Source of the DNA: Tsukamurella sp. M9C
Lineage (GTDB): Bacteria; Actinomycetota; Actinomycetes; Mycobacteriales; Mycobacteriaceae
Assembly (NCBI RefSeq): GCF_020169415.1
Contig: NZ_JAIULG010000014.1
Span: forward strand, 1 to 64,000
Direction: 5' to 3'
DNA length: 64,000 nt
Shown: in pieces, positions 52,553-61,765 of the stretch
Layout: each line of letters begins with the position of its first letter
How positions within the stretch are numbered: the stretch's first letter is position 1
Notes under the pieces: model-generated
Told to the model about the DNA's origin: nothing
The model's input: only the letters and a program-made list of their open reading frames with translations
Database searches by the model: none
Made by a program: the position numbers and the translations under genes

Positions 52553-54661
52553 ATGACCAGTACTGCGGGATTCGACGCGCTGGACTCTGGTATCCAGCAC
52601 CACATCGTAAACAGCCTCCGGTGGCCGGGCCTGCGGCCACTCCAGAATCACGCGGTGGCGCCGATTCTGGCCGGCGAGGATGCCATCCTGCTCGCGCCTA
52701 CGGCCGGTGGCAAGACGGAGGCAGCGGTCTTTCCGATCCTGACCAAGATGCAACGCGAACGCTGGTCGGGGACGTCGGTTCTCTACCTCTGCCCGCTCAA
52801 AGCGCTACTCAACAACCTCCAGCCACGCGTCGCCGAGTACGCCGACTGGGTCGGCCGTGATGCGGCCACGTGGCACGGCGATGTCACGGCCGGACAGCGC
52901 AAGCGCATCAAGGCCGAACGCCCGGACGTGTTGCTGACTACGCCCGAGTCCCTTGAATCGATGCTCGTCTCCGAATCGGTCGATCCGGCAGTTGTGCTCG
53001 GCGAACTGCGAGCCGTCGTGATCGACGAGGTGCACGCTTTCGCCGGGGACGATCGTGGTTGGCATCTCCTCGCGGTGTTGGCGAGACTCGAGAGTCTCGT
53101 CGGTAGGCGGCTGCAGCGGATCGGAATGTCCGCCACCGTCGGTAATCCCGACGACCTCTTGAGCTGGCTCCAGGGTGGCGCCCGCACTGCCGGCCGGGTG
53201 ATCAATCCTCCCGCGCGCCAGGCCGACCCACCGGAGCTCACAGTCGATTCGGTGGGCAACATCGAGAACGCCGCAACGGTGATCGCCGCGCTGCATCACG
53301 GTGAGAAGCGTCTGGTGTTCGTCGATTCTCGGAGGTTGGCCGAGGAGCTCGGATCTGAGCTTCGCGAGCGCGGAATCACTACGTTCGTCTCCCATTCCTC
53401 GTTGTCGGCGGATGAACGCCGACAGTCGGAGGAGGCCTTCGCCGAAGCCAGGGACTGCGTGATCGTCGCAACGTCCACGCTCGAGCTCGGCATCGACGTC
53501 GGAGACCTCGATCGTGTCATTCAGGTCAACGCGCCGAAGAGCGTCTCGTCCTTTCTGCAGCGGCTCGGCCGAACCGGCCGACGCCCCGGCACAGTCCGCA
53601 ACTGCCTCTTCATGGCGACGAGCGACGAAGCAGTCCTCAACACCCTGGGCATGCTGCACTGCTGGTCGGAGGGCTTCGTCGAACCTGTGCTCGCTCCTCC
53701 CGAACCGCGCCATATCGCCGCGCAACAGTTGCTCGCCCTGGCGCTGCAGACTCGCCGCGTACCGATCGACGGTTGGCGCGGCAGCTGGGGTTCCCTCCCA
53801 CTGTTCGACCACGACGGCGACGAGATCTTCCAGTACCTCCTCGACGAAGGCTTTCTCGAGCATGACTCAGGCACCGCGTTCATCGGTGCCGAGGCGGAGA
53901 AGCGCTTCGGGCGCCGCCACTTCATGGAGCTGCTCGCCGTCTTCACCGCCGCCCCCGAGTTCCGTGTCTTCGCCGGCCGGCAGGAGGTGGGGTCGGTGGA
54001 TGTATCGGTCCTCACCGACCTCGTCGACGGTCCGCGCGTTCTCCTTCTCGGCGGCCGGTCCTGGCAGGTCACCCACGTGGATTGGAAGCGCCGCCAGGTG
54101 TACGTCGAATCGAGCACGCTGGCAGGCAAGGCCAAGTGGGGCAGCGCCGCCGACGGTGACTCCTTCGCCCTCACCCGCGGTGCACGCGCAGTCCTGCTCG
54201 GTTCCCTGCCCGACGGGGTGACGCTCACTCGACGAGCGTCTGCGACCTTGAGCGACCTCCGCGAGACTTCAGGATGGAGCGTTTCCGAACGCGGCCTTGT
54301 TGTGGCGCGGGAGAAGAACGAGTGGCGATGGTGGACGTGGGCCGGCACCAAGGCGAACCGCACCCTTGCGGCATGGGCACCAGACCTCGTCGCTCCTAGG
54401 CAATCGTTCAACAGTCGTTATCTGCGCCTCCACGCCGACCTGACCGCCGGCTCGATCGCCGACCAGATCCAGCTACTCCGGCTCGATGACGAGGCGCAAC
54501 AGCGACTCCCGCTGATCGACGATCGATCCCTCGAAGGGCTCAAATTCTCGGCAGCGCTCCCCGATCACCTCGCGCGACGCACCGTCGCCGTTCGCGACAT
54601 GGACGTCGACGGTGCCCTCGACTGCGCATCCCACGTGGCCGTTGTTCGGTTCAGTGGGTAG
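52553..54661 (+). CDS. brxHI: BREX Lhr-like DEAD/DEAH helicase BrxHI
   Basis: A 702-residue superfamily 2 helicase. Motif I is APTAGGKT (48-55), motif II DEVH (158-161), motif III SATVGNP, and LGRTGRRPG lies near motif VI; an Lhr-type C-terminal region follows. It is the last gene of the BREX operon. The ATG at 52553 was preferred over an upstream in-frame start inside brxD because similarity begins at about MTSTAGFDAL. Confidence 0.92.
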   Translation: MTSTAGFDALDSGIQHHIVNSLRWPGLRPLQNHAVAPILAGEDAILLAPTAGGKTEAAVFPILTKMQRERWSGTSVLYLCPLKALLNNLQPRVAEYADWVGRDAATWHGDVTAGQRKRIKAERPDVLLTTPESLESMLVSESVDPAVVLGELRAVVIDEVHAFAGDDRGWHLLAVLARLESLVGRRLQRIGMSATVGNPDDLLSWLQGGARTAGRVINPPARQADPPELTVDSVGNIENAATVIAALHHGEKRLVFVDSRRLAEELGSELRERGITTFVSHSSLSADERRQSEEAFAEARDCVIVATSTLELGIDVGDLDRVIQVNAPKSVSSFLQRLGRTGRRPGTVRNCLFMATSDEAVLNTLGMLHCWSEGFVEPVLAPPEPRHIAAQQLLALALQTRRVPIDGWRGSWGSLPLFDHDGDEIFQYLLDEGFLEHDSGTAFIGAEAEKRFGRRHFMELLAVFTAAPEFRVFAGRQEVGSVDVSVLTDLVDGPRVLLLGGRSWQVTHVDWKRRQVYVESSTLAGKAKWGSAADGDSFALTRGARAVLLGSLPDGVTLTRRASATLSDLRETSGWSVSERGLVVAREKNEWRWWTWAGTKANRTLAAWAPDLVAPRQSFNSRYLRLHADLTAGSIADQIQLLRLDDEAQQRLPLIDDRSLEGLKFSAALPDHLARRTVAVRDMDVDGALDCASHVAVVRFSG

Positions 54662-54700
54662 GTCCTGCACGTAGTGCCCATCGAGCCGCCTACGCGTATT

Positions 54701-55582
54701 TCAAATGCGAACTTGCCCCGCCGACGTCATGAAGTCGCAGGCTTTCCAGTGGTTCTCCAAGGCCTCGTCGGCAGGCTCCGAGCCGGCGACGATTGGATTG
54801 CGCAGACGTTTTCCATGGAAGTCGCCGTACGCCCCCTCACGCAGTCCGGGGGCCACACGGACACGACGATCCGCGCCGACGGTGACTAGGAACTTGTCGA
54901 ATAGCCTGTGCAGGTCGACACGCAGGAGGAGCCCGTTCTTCACCGAATCCGACTGCATGCCCCGGTACGAAACGATGTGAGCCGCCTCGAGCACCTCGGT
55001 GACGTCGCTGCCCGATATTGCACATCGACCGTCGTACGCAACCAGAAGACCGTCGCGAAAGCCCGATTGGCCAGGTCGGATCACGACATCGGTGACCCGC
55101 CGTAGCCGTCGGTCGGCCGCGTCGAGAAATGCCCCCTTTGCAGTGAGCTGACGAAGCAATGCCTCGTCGATCTCACTCGACGCGTCCAGAAAGAGCGATT
55201 TGAGGAACCTCTCTCCTGCGCCGGTCTTCACCTCAATCACAGGGATGTTCGGAGATGCCTTCGTTCCAATGCGCGCACGAACTTCATCCCACGTCGGCGA
55301 CGTAACCGGTGCTGCCGCCCGCTTCACCAGGTGCACTCGATATCGGTAGCGAGTCGGTGAATCATCCGTCCAGTGAGCTGGCGGCATTTCCTCTGTTCGA
55401 GGCTCGATCGAGCTCGTCGTGGTCGCCCAGCCCACGACCTTCTTCACACCAGCCTGCCAGAAGAAGAGATCATCTCCGGCTCGAATGTCGCGACGCTGAC
55501 CGAAGTCCCACCACTTGTCCTCGAATGCGATCCCCATGTGCTCGGGATACTCGCTGGCGATCGTAACGATCCATGCCGTCAT
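54701..55582 (-). CDS. EVE-HNH endonuclease, probable modification-dependent type
   Basis: A 293-residue protein. The N-terminal part (WIVTIASEYPEHMGI, DKWWDFGQRRDIRAGDDLFFWQ) matches an EVE/PUA-like base-binding domain. The C-terminal HNH nuclease shows EAAHIVSYRG, then NGLLLRVDLHRLFD, giving H202, N216 and H225. EVE-HNH enzymes such as VcaM4I cut DNA carrying modified cytosine. The ATG at 55582 has GAAGGG about 10 nt upstream; an ATG at 55609 is possible. It follows the DUF2075 gene by 80 nt, probably on one transcript, and converges on brxHI. Confidence 0.82.
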   Translation of the reverse strand: MTAWIVTIASEYPEHMGIAFEDKWWDFGQRRDIRAGDDLFFWQAGVKKVVGWATTTSSIEPRTEEMPPAHWTDDSPTRYRYRVHLVKRAAAPVTSPTWDEVRARIGTKASPNIPVIEVKTGAGERFLKSLFLDASSEIDEALLRQLTAKGAFLDAADRRLRRVTDVVIRPGQSGFRDGLLVAYDGRCAISGSDVTEVLEAAHIVSYRGMQSDSVKNGLLLRVDLHRLFDKFLVTVGADRRVRVAPGLREGAYGDFHGKRLRNPIVAGSEPADEALENHWKACDFMTSAGQVRI

Positions 55583-55662
55583 TGCCCATGCGCCCTTCAA
55601 GGTTCGCATCGGGTGGAGGCGTTTCCTATGCGGAAGCCTGTCGGGCCGAGCTCGTTTCGTTG

Positions 55663-57534
55663 CTACTGCTGCACGAGACGCCGGAGCGCCTCGCGGGTCT
55701 GTTCATCGGTCGAGTACAGAACGGTGCCGACCATGCCGCGGGTGAGCAGCACCTTGTAGGTGTTGCGGATCAGCAGGTCGAACCGCACGTCCGTGAGGTT
55801 CTTCTTCGACTTGAGGCTGGGATCGCGATTCTCGTCCCCTCGCACGACGAATCGGCCGTCACGCCACACCAGATCCGGTCCGAGGATCACGCCGCTCCAG
55901 TCGTATTCGAAGCCCTGCGCCGTGTACACGCATCCGACCTGCCCGAAGCCGCCGTCCTCGGTCGCCCACAGCTGCGAGGGCGGAACGTCGCCCATCCGTC
56001 GGTCGGACTTGGAGTTCCACGGCCTGACCCAATCGTCGATGACGACGTCCGGCACCAGCGTCCGCTCGGGAGTGGGATCGCTCCACGGCCAGCAATAGCC
56101 GGCGGTCATGCGCGCGGAGTAGCCCTTGTCCCGCTGCTCACTGAGCATCCGTTCGAAGTCCCACGGCGTCTCCGCGATCCGCACCTCGAAGCCGTCGTCT
56201 CCCGTCCACGTCCACGGCGCCCGCTCACCGAGTCCGACGAGGTCCAGTACCCATTCGACGTACCGCTCACTTCCCCCGCAGCGGAACTGGTCGTCGAGCG
56301 CGATGTGCACTGTCTCCAGTCCGAGCGAGGCGGCGTAGGCACGGATCTGAGGCAGCGAACCCAGTTCTCCGGGGCGCACCACCTGGTGCTCGTCGAGCAG
56401 GAAGAGCGGAACTCGAGCGGCTGCGATGAGCTCGTCCACCTGCGGGCGCCCGGTCCGGTCCGCCGCGCGCGTGTATCTGTTGGCGGACGTCTCTCGGATC
56501 CGATGCGCCTCGTCGAGGATGAGTACGTCGAGCCCGTTGCGGTCAGCGGTGACGAACTGGTTGAAGTACTTGAACATCGCTTTGACGCGGGGCGTCCTTG
56601 CACCCGCGACCTGGCGCAGGGTCGTGGTGAACGATCGGGACCCGGTCGCGTGCAGCACCGTCCGACCCCGTCGGGCCAGATCACCGAGCAGGGCGAGCGC
56701 GATCGCGCTCTTGCCGCTTCCTGGACCACCCGTCACCACGAGCACCCGCTTCGTGTCGGCGGCCCGGGCCCGCTCCACGTCGTGCAGCACCAGGTCGACC
56801 GCGAGCTTCTGGTTGCCGATCAAGTGGAAGACCTGCCGCTCGCGCACCTCCTCCGCAGCGACGGCGAGCAGTTGCTGTGACGGTGCGGCGCGCGAGTTCA
56901 GCAGGGCATCGGCGGCGTAGCCGGACGGCGCACCGGCCTTGAGCCGCGTGCGGAGGTACGCAAGCATGGCGTCGGTGTCAGCCCCGGTGAACAGACGCCC
57001 CTCAGCCGTGGCGGGATGGGCACCGAGGTCGGCGACTTCGCCGGGATCGTGGACGTTGTGCAGATACGCGATACCTGCCAGCGGATCATCCTGACCGCGC
57101 AACGCTCGGACGAAATCCCCGATGTACTCGCAATAGCCGGCCACCTGGGCGACAGGGTGTAGTACCGGACCACCGAGGTGCGGGACGGTCACCATGCCCG
57201 GATCGTCCTCGAACAAGGCAGCGGACGACCACTGCTTCAGCTCGACGACCACGTACGACGGTGCACCCGTGTCGGGGTGAGTACCGGCGAGGACGACGTC
57301 TGCGCGACGGGAGGTCAGCGGCAGCTTGTACTCGATCAGCATCTCGACGTCGCCCAGACCGCCGTGGCGCAGATCCGCGGCGAAGGACGGGAGACTGCTT
57401 CCCCACGACCGTTGCTCAGCACCGGCGACGGTGATTCCGCGTTCGAACAGCATGCGCTCCAGCAGCTTCTCCACGAGCGACTCCGACGTGTACTCCTCGA
57501 GCAGTCGATTCGCGGTCACCCGCAACAACGTCAC
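55663..57534 (-). CDS. Nuclease-like plus DUF2075 ATPase/helicase protein
   Basis: A 623-residue protein. The N-terminus contains a PD-(D/E)XK-like core: D79 in RRADVV and E98-x-K100 in VVVELKQW. A P-loop GGPGSGKS lies at 269-276, with LDEAHR as motif II, and QFRCGGSERYVEWVL is the DUF2075 signature. The C-terminus has the TRGMVGT strand typical of superfamily 1 helicases. GTG start with GGGGGA 7 nt upstream. It precedes the EVE-HNH gene and probably acts on foreign nucleic acid; the precise system is unknown to me. Confidence 0.75.
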   Translation of the reverse strand: MTLLRVTANRLLEEYTSESLVEKLLERMLFERGITVAGAEQRSWGSSLPSFAADLRHGGLGDVEMLIEYKLPLTSRRADVVLAGTHPDTGAPSYVVVELKQWSSAALFEDDPGMVTVPHLGGPVLHPVAQVAGYCEYIGDFVRALRGQDDPLAGIAYLHNVHDPGEVADLGAHPATAEGRLFTGADTDAMLAYLRTRLKAGAPSGYAADALLNSRAAPSQQLLAVAAEEVRERQVFHLIGNQKLAVDLVLHDVERARAADTKRVLVVTGGPGSGKSAIALALLGDLARRGRTVLHATGSRSFTTTLRQVAGARTPRVKAMFKYFNQFVTADRNGLDVLILDEAHRIRETSANRYTRAADRTGRPQVDELIAAARVPLFLLDEHQVVRPGELGSLPQIRAYAASLGLETVHIALDDQFRCGGSERYVEWVLDLVGLGERAPWTWTGDDGFEVRIAETPWDFERMLSEQRDKGYSARMTAGYCWPWSDPTPERTLVPDVVIDDWVRPWNSKSDRRMGDVPPSQLWATEDGGFGQVGCVYTAQGFEYDWSGVILGPDLVWRDGRFVVRGDENRDPSLKSKKNLTDVRFDLLIRNTYKVLLTRGMVGTVLYSTDEQTREALRRLVQQ

Positions 57535-57867
57535 GCCAAAATCCCCCAGGGCAGCACGAATGATCGTGCGGAGGGGATCTGCCCTGAGCGGGAGTTCCGT
57601 CGAACCGCTGACCTGAGACTACCGCGATGCGGAAGACCGCCACCAAAAACTTGTCAGTGGGCGGTGCGATGCTTCCGCCATCAGGTCCTGGGGAGGATGA
57701 AATGACCGCACGCACAAGCATTCTGACTTGAACTAACAGTCATCACTTCTGACGGGCGCGTTCTGCGCACCGTCGGCCTGATCCACCGGAGCCGAGGCTC
57801 CACTCACGACGTAGGGCACTTCCCGCCTCACGTCGACTTCACTGATCCCAAGAATCGAGGATTCGTC
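57535..57867. other. Right border of the defence island
   Basis: A 333-bp gap without an intact gene. GGGAGGATGAA is a strong ribosome binding site before an ATG at 57702, but the frame stops after nine codons (57731), as if a gene start had been cut off. The rest holds the promoter of the DUF4352 gene; nothing else was recognised. Confidence 0.5.
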
Positions 57868-58542
57868 ATGTCTCAGCAGCCCTTCCCGCTGCAGCCCGGC
57901 CAGCCCGAGCAGCCCGGTCAGCCCTACGCCGGTCAGCCGTACCCGGGTCAGCCCGCGCCCTACGGCGCCCCGCCCGCTCCCCCTGCCAAGAAGAAGCGCA
58001 AGTGGCCGTGGATCGTGCTCGCGGTCATCGCCTTCCTGGTGGTCGTCTCCGTCGCCACCGGCGGCGGCGACAAGGACGAGGCGACCGCCGCCGGCGGCAC
58101 CACGGCCGGCACTGCCGCGCCCGCGAAGGCGGACCCGAAGGCCGTGGGCCTGAACACCCCCGTCCGCGACGGGAAGTTCGAGTTCGTCGTCACCGGCGTC
58201 CAGACCGGGCTCGCCGAGGTGGGCGACAACCCGTACCTCGCGAAGAAGGCTCAGGGCCAGTTCGTCGTCGTCGCGATGACGGTGAAGAACATCGGCACCA
58301 AGCCGCAGGACTTCAGCCCGTCGTCGCAGAAGGTCAAGGATGCGCAGGGCCGCTCGTTCGAGTCGGATTCCATGGCGCAGATCGCGCTCGGCGACTCCGA
58401 CGTGCCGGTGTGGGACAACATCAACCCCGGCAACACGGTGCAGGTCAAGGTCGTCTTCGACATGCCCAAGGACGCCGAGCCCGCCACCATCGAGCTGCAC
58501 GACTCGATGTTCTCCGGCGGCGCGACGGTCGCCCTGAAGTAG
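57868..58542 (+). CDS. Membrane-anchored DUF4352-like protein
   Basis: A 224-residue protein: an N-terminal Pro/Gln/Gly-rich tail with repeated GQPY units, a basic KKKRK patch, one membrane helix (about 49-65), an Ala/Gly/Thr linker, and a beta-sandwich domain ([37 protein letters not shown]) typical of DUF4352. The domain would lie outside the membrane. The function is unknown; such proteins often bind ligands or support cell-surface antigens. Confidence 0.8.
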   Translation: MSQQPFPLQPGQPEQPGQPYAGQPYPGQPAPYGAPPAPPAKKKRKWPWIVLAVIAFLVVVSVATGGGDKDEATAAGGTTAGTAAPAKADPKAVGLNTPVRDGKFEFVVTGVQTGLAEVGDNPYLAKKAQGQFVVVAMTVKNIGTKPQDFSPSSQKVKDAQGRSFESDSMAQIALGDSDVPVWDNINPGNTVQVKVVFDMPKDAEPATIELHDSMFSGGATVALK

Positions 58543-58610
58543 TCGCCGTGTCCCGGTCGTCGCAGGGCGGCGGCCGGGACATCGCCCCAGGCCTCGCCGC
58601 CCTTCACGGC

Positions 58611-58625
58611 GTAGCATGGTGCTAC
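58611..58625. promoter_or_regulatory. Palindrome upstream of the antitoxin gene
   Basis: GTAGCA-TGG-TGCTAC is a perfect 6-bp inverted repeat with a 3-nt spacer, overlapping a TACATA/TACTAC-like -10, 39 nt before the antitoxin ATG. This is the usual place for an autoregulatory operator of a toxin-antitoxin operon. Confidence 0.55.
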
Positions 58626-58663
58626 ATACTGGTCACAGCGCCAGACGAAGCAAAGGAGTCGCC

Positions 58664-59047
58664 ATGCCGCACCCCACCCGCATCGCCGACGACGTGTTCG
58701 AGGACGCCCGCGTCGAGGCGGCCGCGGAAGGTCGCTCGATCGCCGAACAGATCAACCACTGGGCGCGCATCGGCCGGAACGTCTCCGCTCACCACACCAC
58801 GGCGCGCAGCCGCGTGGAGGCGGCGCTCGCGGGAACGCTGTCGCCGGACGCCCTGGACGAGGCGGAGTCGCGGACGTTCAACGCCGAGCTCAAGGTCGGG
58901 ATCCGGGAGAGCCTGGATGAGATCGACTTCGGCGCTGTCCTCGCCGAGCGCGGCATCGTGACGGTCGCCCTCGACGACAACGGGCGGATGATGGAGTACC
59001 ACCCGGACGGCACCGAACGAGTCATCGAGGACGCCCCGCTCCGATGA
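58664..59047 (+). CDS. RHH/ParD-like antitoxin
   Basis: A 127-residue protein. The N-terminal segment TRIADDVFEDARVEAAAEGRS-type sequence followed by SIAEQINHWARIGR resembles ribbon-helix-helix ParD-like antitoxins. The acidic C-terminal part would bind and block the toxin. AAAGGAG lies before the ATG. The stop overlaps the toxin start (ATGA), giving coupled translation. The gene is preceded by a palindrome that could be its own operator. Confidence 0.75.
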   Translation: MPHPTRIADDVFEDARVEAAAEGRSIAEQINHWARIGRNVSAHHTTARSRVEAALAGTLSPDALDEAESRTFNAELKVGIRESLDEIDFGAVLAERGIVTVALDDNGRMMEYHPDGTERVIEDAPLR

Positions 59048-59643
59048 GCCAGGTCGAGCTGGTCGTCGGACCGAACGGCGCGGGGAAGTCGACGTTCGTC
59101 GAGCTCGTGCTTCAGCCCCGCGTCCCTCGATTGCCCTTCGTCAACGCGGACGTCATCGCCAAGGCACGATGGCCGGACTCTGCCGAGGCCCACTCCTACG
59201 AAGCGGCGCGCATCGCTGCGGCCACCCGCGAGCGCCTGCTCGAATCGGGGAGGTCGTTTATCGCCGAGACCGTGTTCTCGCACCCGTCGAAGATCGAGCT
59301 GATCCGATCCGCGCTGGATCGTGACTACGACGTGAATCTGCACGTCGTGATGGTTCCCGTGGACCTGTCCGTGCAGCGCGTGGCCCGTCGCGTCATCACC
59401 GGGGGCCACGCGGTTCCCGAGGACAAGATCCGCGAGCGGCACCATCGGCTGTGGTCGTTGGTGGCCGTGGCAGTCGAATCGACGACCAGCGCCACGTTCT
59501 ACGACAACTCACGACGGACCGGCCCCGCCATCGTCGCCGAGTTCTTCCAGGGAATGCCCATCGGCGCCGGCCACTGGCCCGACTGGACGCCCCACGAGCT
59601 CTCGGAACTGTGGCACATTCGTGGCGGCGCTCAGCCCCGATGA
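59044..59643 (+). CDS. Zeta-type toxin
   Basis: A 199-residue P-loop kinase-like toxin. Walker A GPNGAGKST is at 9-17, followed by NADVIAK with D36 and AETVF with E75, matching the UDP-GlcNAc-binding pattern of zeta toxins. Zeta toxins phosphorylate UDP-N-acetylglucosamine and block cell wall synthesis; here the antitoxin is an RHH protein, not epsilon, which is common in zeta-family pairs. It is the last gene of the antitoxin-toxin pair. Confidence 0.78.
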   Translation: MSQVELVVGPNGAGKSTFVELVLQPRVPRLPFVNADVIAKARWPDSAEAHSYEAARIAAATRERLLESGRSFIAETVFSHPSKIELIRSALDRDYDVNLHVVMVPVDLSVQRVARRVITGGHAVPEDKIRERHHRLWSLVAVAVESTTSATFYDNSRRTGPAIVAEFFQGMPIGAGHWPDWTPHELSELWHIRGGAQPR

Positions 59644-59682
59644 CTCGGTACATTCGAGGTAGGGCTCTGGAGGAGGTTCGAG

Positions 59683-60687
59683 ATGGCGGAGACGGTGCCC
59701 CAGGAGATCGCCCACCGGGTGACCACGGCGGCCGACGCGGTCCTGGTCGGCCGGGAGCAGGCGCAGGCCGCGGCGCACGACGCCGCGCAGTACCTACAGA
59801 ACCTGCGCGCGACGGCCATCGACGACGCCTATCGGCGGTTCACCGCGAGCAACACGCCCGGCTACCCGGCACATCTGCAGTACGGGCCGCCACCCCAGAT
59901 CAGGAAGGGTGCGGCCGTCGTCGTCGTGTTCGGCGCGCTCGTGATCAGCAGCGCGATAGCGACGTCCGGCGTCCCCGCGATCCTGATCTTCCTACTCGCG
60001 GCCGCCGGAGTCGCCGGGTTCCACTTGTGGCGGCTCACGCGCTACAAGAACCGGATCGCCGAGCGCGAGCAGGCGCGTCTCGCCGCGAATCCCTGGCCGT
60101 TCCGCGCCGAGCGCACCCCTGCGTACAACCCCGACGCCGAACCGGGCCAGACCCGCGTGGAGACCCGCCTCCTCGGCGTCGCGGTGCTGCTCACCGAGGA
60201 GATCCGCCGCTCCCCGGCGTGGAACAACCCGCTCCTCGATCAGCACCGCGTCCGGATCAACCTCGACGCCACGCTGCAGGACATCAGCCACCGCGCCCAC
60301 CGCGTCTGGCGCATGCGCACCGACACCCCACGCCCGTCGGGCGCCTCGCCGGCAGCGCCCGCACTGGCCCAGCACATCGACGAGTACACGCACGCCGCGC
60401 GCATGGCCGAGGACGCCCTCCGCGACCACGTGGCGGCCCTCGCCGAGTACCTGGGTGAACTGCGCCCCGTCGAACGGCTCCTGGGCGATCTGCAGATCCT
60501 GGACCGCACCAACAGCAGCGCCCACCGCGAGCTGCTGGACCAGCTGTACCGGGACGCCGTCGGCAACGAGGCCGACGCGCTGCGCTTCCAGCACCACGCG
60601 GACGAGCTGCGCGACCTGCAGGCCAGCCTCGACGCCCAGTTCACATTCCTCCGCGAGCAGGTGGCCCGCACCAACCTGCCGCGCTGA
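59683..60687 (+). CDS. Hypothetical two-helix membrane protein with coiled coil
   Basis: A 334-residue protein. A helical N-terminal region with many Ala/Gln residues precedes two close membrane helices (about 70-90 and 92-112, KGAAVVVVFGALVISSAIA and PAILIFLLAAAGVAGF). The C-terminal two thirds is helical and charged, consistent with a coiled coil. GGAGGAGG precedes the ATG. No family recognised. It is codirectional with the toxin gene, 39 nt downstream. Confidence 0.65.
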   Translation: MAETVPQEIAHRVTTAADAVLVGREQAQAAAHDAAQYLQNLRATAIDDAYRRFTASNTPGYPAHLQYGPPPQIRKGAAVVVVFGALVISSAIATSGVPAILIFLLAAAGVAGFHLWRLTRYKNRIAEREQARLAANPWPFRAERTPAYNPDAEPGQTRVETRLLGVAVLLTEEIRRSPAWNNPLLDQHRVRINLDATLQDISHRAHRVWRMRTDTPRPSGASPAAPALAQHIDEYTHAARMAEDALRDHVAALAEYLGELRPVERLLGDLQILDRTNSSAHRELLDQLYRDAVGNEADALRFQHHADELRDLQASLDAQFTFLREQVARTNLPR

Positions 60688-60714
60688 CCACACGTCCAGC
60701 CACCGAGAGGCGCC

Positions 60715-61725
60715 ATGCCCCAGCGAGCACGCAGCGGCTCCCCCGACGCGTCGAACGCCGACCTCACCGTGGACCCGTGCGCCGTGGACGAGGCCGCGCT
60801 CCCGCCCGAGGACCTGTTCTGCTCGCTGGCGTGCCTGCGCTACGGACCGTCGGACGAGCCGCCGCGCTGGCGTGCCGCCGCCGACCTGCTCGCACAGGAC
60901 CCCGGCCTCGTCGAGCGCTCTGTCTGGGCGGCGTCGGCGGCGCGCGACGCCGATGCGGTGGCCGCACACCTGCGTGCCGATCCCTCCCTGGCTGCCGGCC
61001 CGGGCGGCCCCTTCGGCTGGCACCCCCTCAGCTACCTCTGCTATTCGCGCCTCCCGATCGACGCGGCGATCGATCGCTCGCTCGATGCCGCGACGCTGCT
61101 CCTCGACGCCGGCGCCGACCCGAACACCGGCTTCCTGCACTCCGGCCTGCCCACCCCGTTCACCGCCCTCACCGGAGTCTTCGGCGAGGGCGAACAGGGC
61201 GCCGGCCGCGAGCCGCGGCACCCCCGCGCCCAGGAACTGGCCGCCCTCCTGCTGGAACGCGGAGCGCACCCCGCCGACCAGCAGACGCTCTACAACCGGA
61301 TGTTCCGGCCCGACGACACGCACCTCCAGCTGCTCTTCGCGCACGGCCTCGCCGACGCCGGACCGAGTCCGTGGGAGACGCGCGTCGGTACCGAGACGGA
61401 GAACCGCGCGCAGGTCTGGCGCCGGCAGGTCGACTGGGCCGCGCAGCACGGCTTCGCCGCGCGCCTGAACCTCCTCGCCGAGCACGGCATCGACGTCACG
61501 GGAGTCACAGTCACCGTCCCGACCGTCCCCGACGACCCGAACGCGAGGGACGGCGAGGGCGCGACGCCGCTGCACCACGCCGCCTGGGCGGGCGACCTCG
61601 ACCTGATCCGCGCGCTCCTCGACGCGGGGGCCGACCGCACCGTCGTCGACCTGCAGTACGGCACCACGCCCCGCGAGTGGGCCGAGCACGCGTACCAGCC
61701 GGAGGCGGAGCGACTCCTGCGCTGA
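60715..61725 (+). CDS. Ankyrin-repeat protein
   Basis: A 336-residue cytosolic protein. Ankyrin units are clearest at ATLLLDAGADPNTG (about 126-139) and at GATPLHHAAWAGDLDLIRAL followed by LDAGADRTVVD near the C-terminus, with weaker repeats between. The role is protein-protein interaction. It starts 27 nt after the previous gene and may share its transcript. The ATG is preceded by GAGAGG. Confidence 0.8.
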   Translation: MPQRARSGSPDASNADLTVDPCAVDEAALPPEDLFCSLACLRYGPSDEPPRWRAAADLLAQDPGLVERSVWAASAARDADAVAAHLRADPSLAAGPGGPFGWHPLSYLCYSRLPIDAAIDRSLDAATLLLDAGADPNTGFLHSGLPTPFTALTGVFGEGEQGAGREPRHPRAQELAALLLERGAHPADQQTLYNRMFRPDDTHLQLLFAHGLADAGPSPWETRVGTETENRAQVWRRQVDWAAQHGFAARLNLLAEHGIDVTGVTVTVPTVPDDPNARDGEGATPLHHAAWAGDLDLIRALLDAGADRTVVDLQYGTTPREWAEHAYQPEAERLLR

Positions 61726-61765
61726 GCTGCCACACCGGGCGCCCCGAGCATGGTTACATCGACAA

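Noticed and set aside
29431-57867. tRNA or integrase genes, insertion sequences or att direct repeats flanking the island
   Set aside because: None could be recognised at either edge. Insertion by homologous recombination or loss of the integration genes remains possible.
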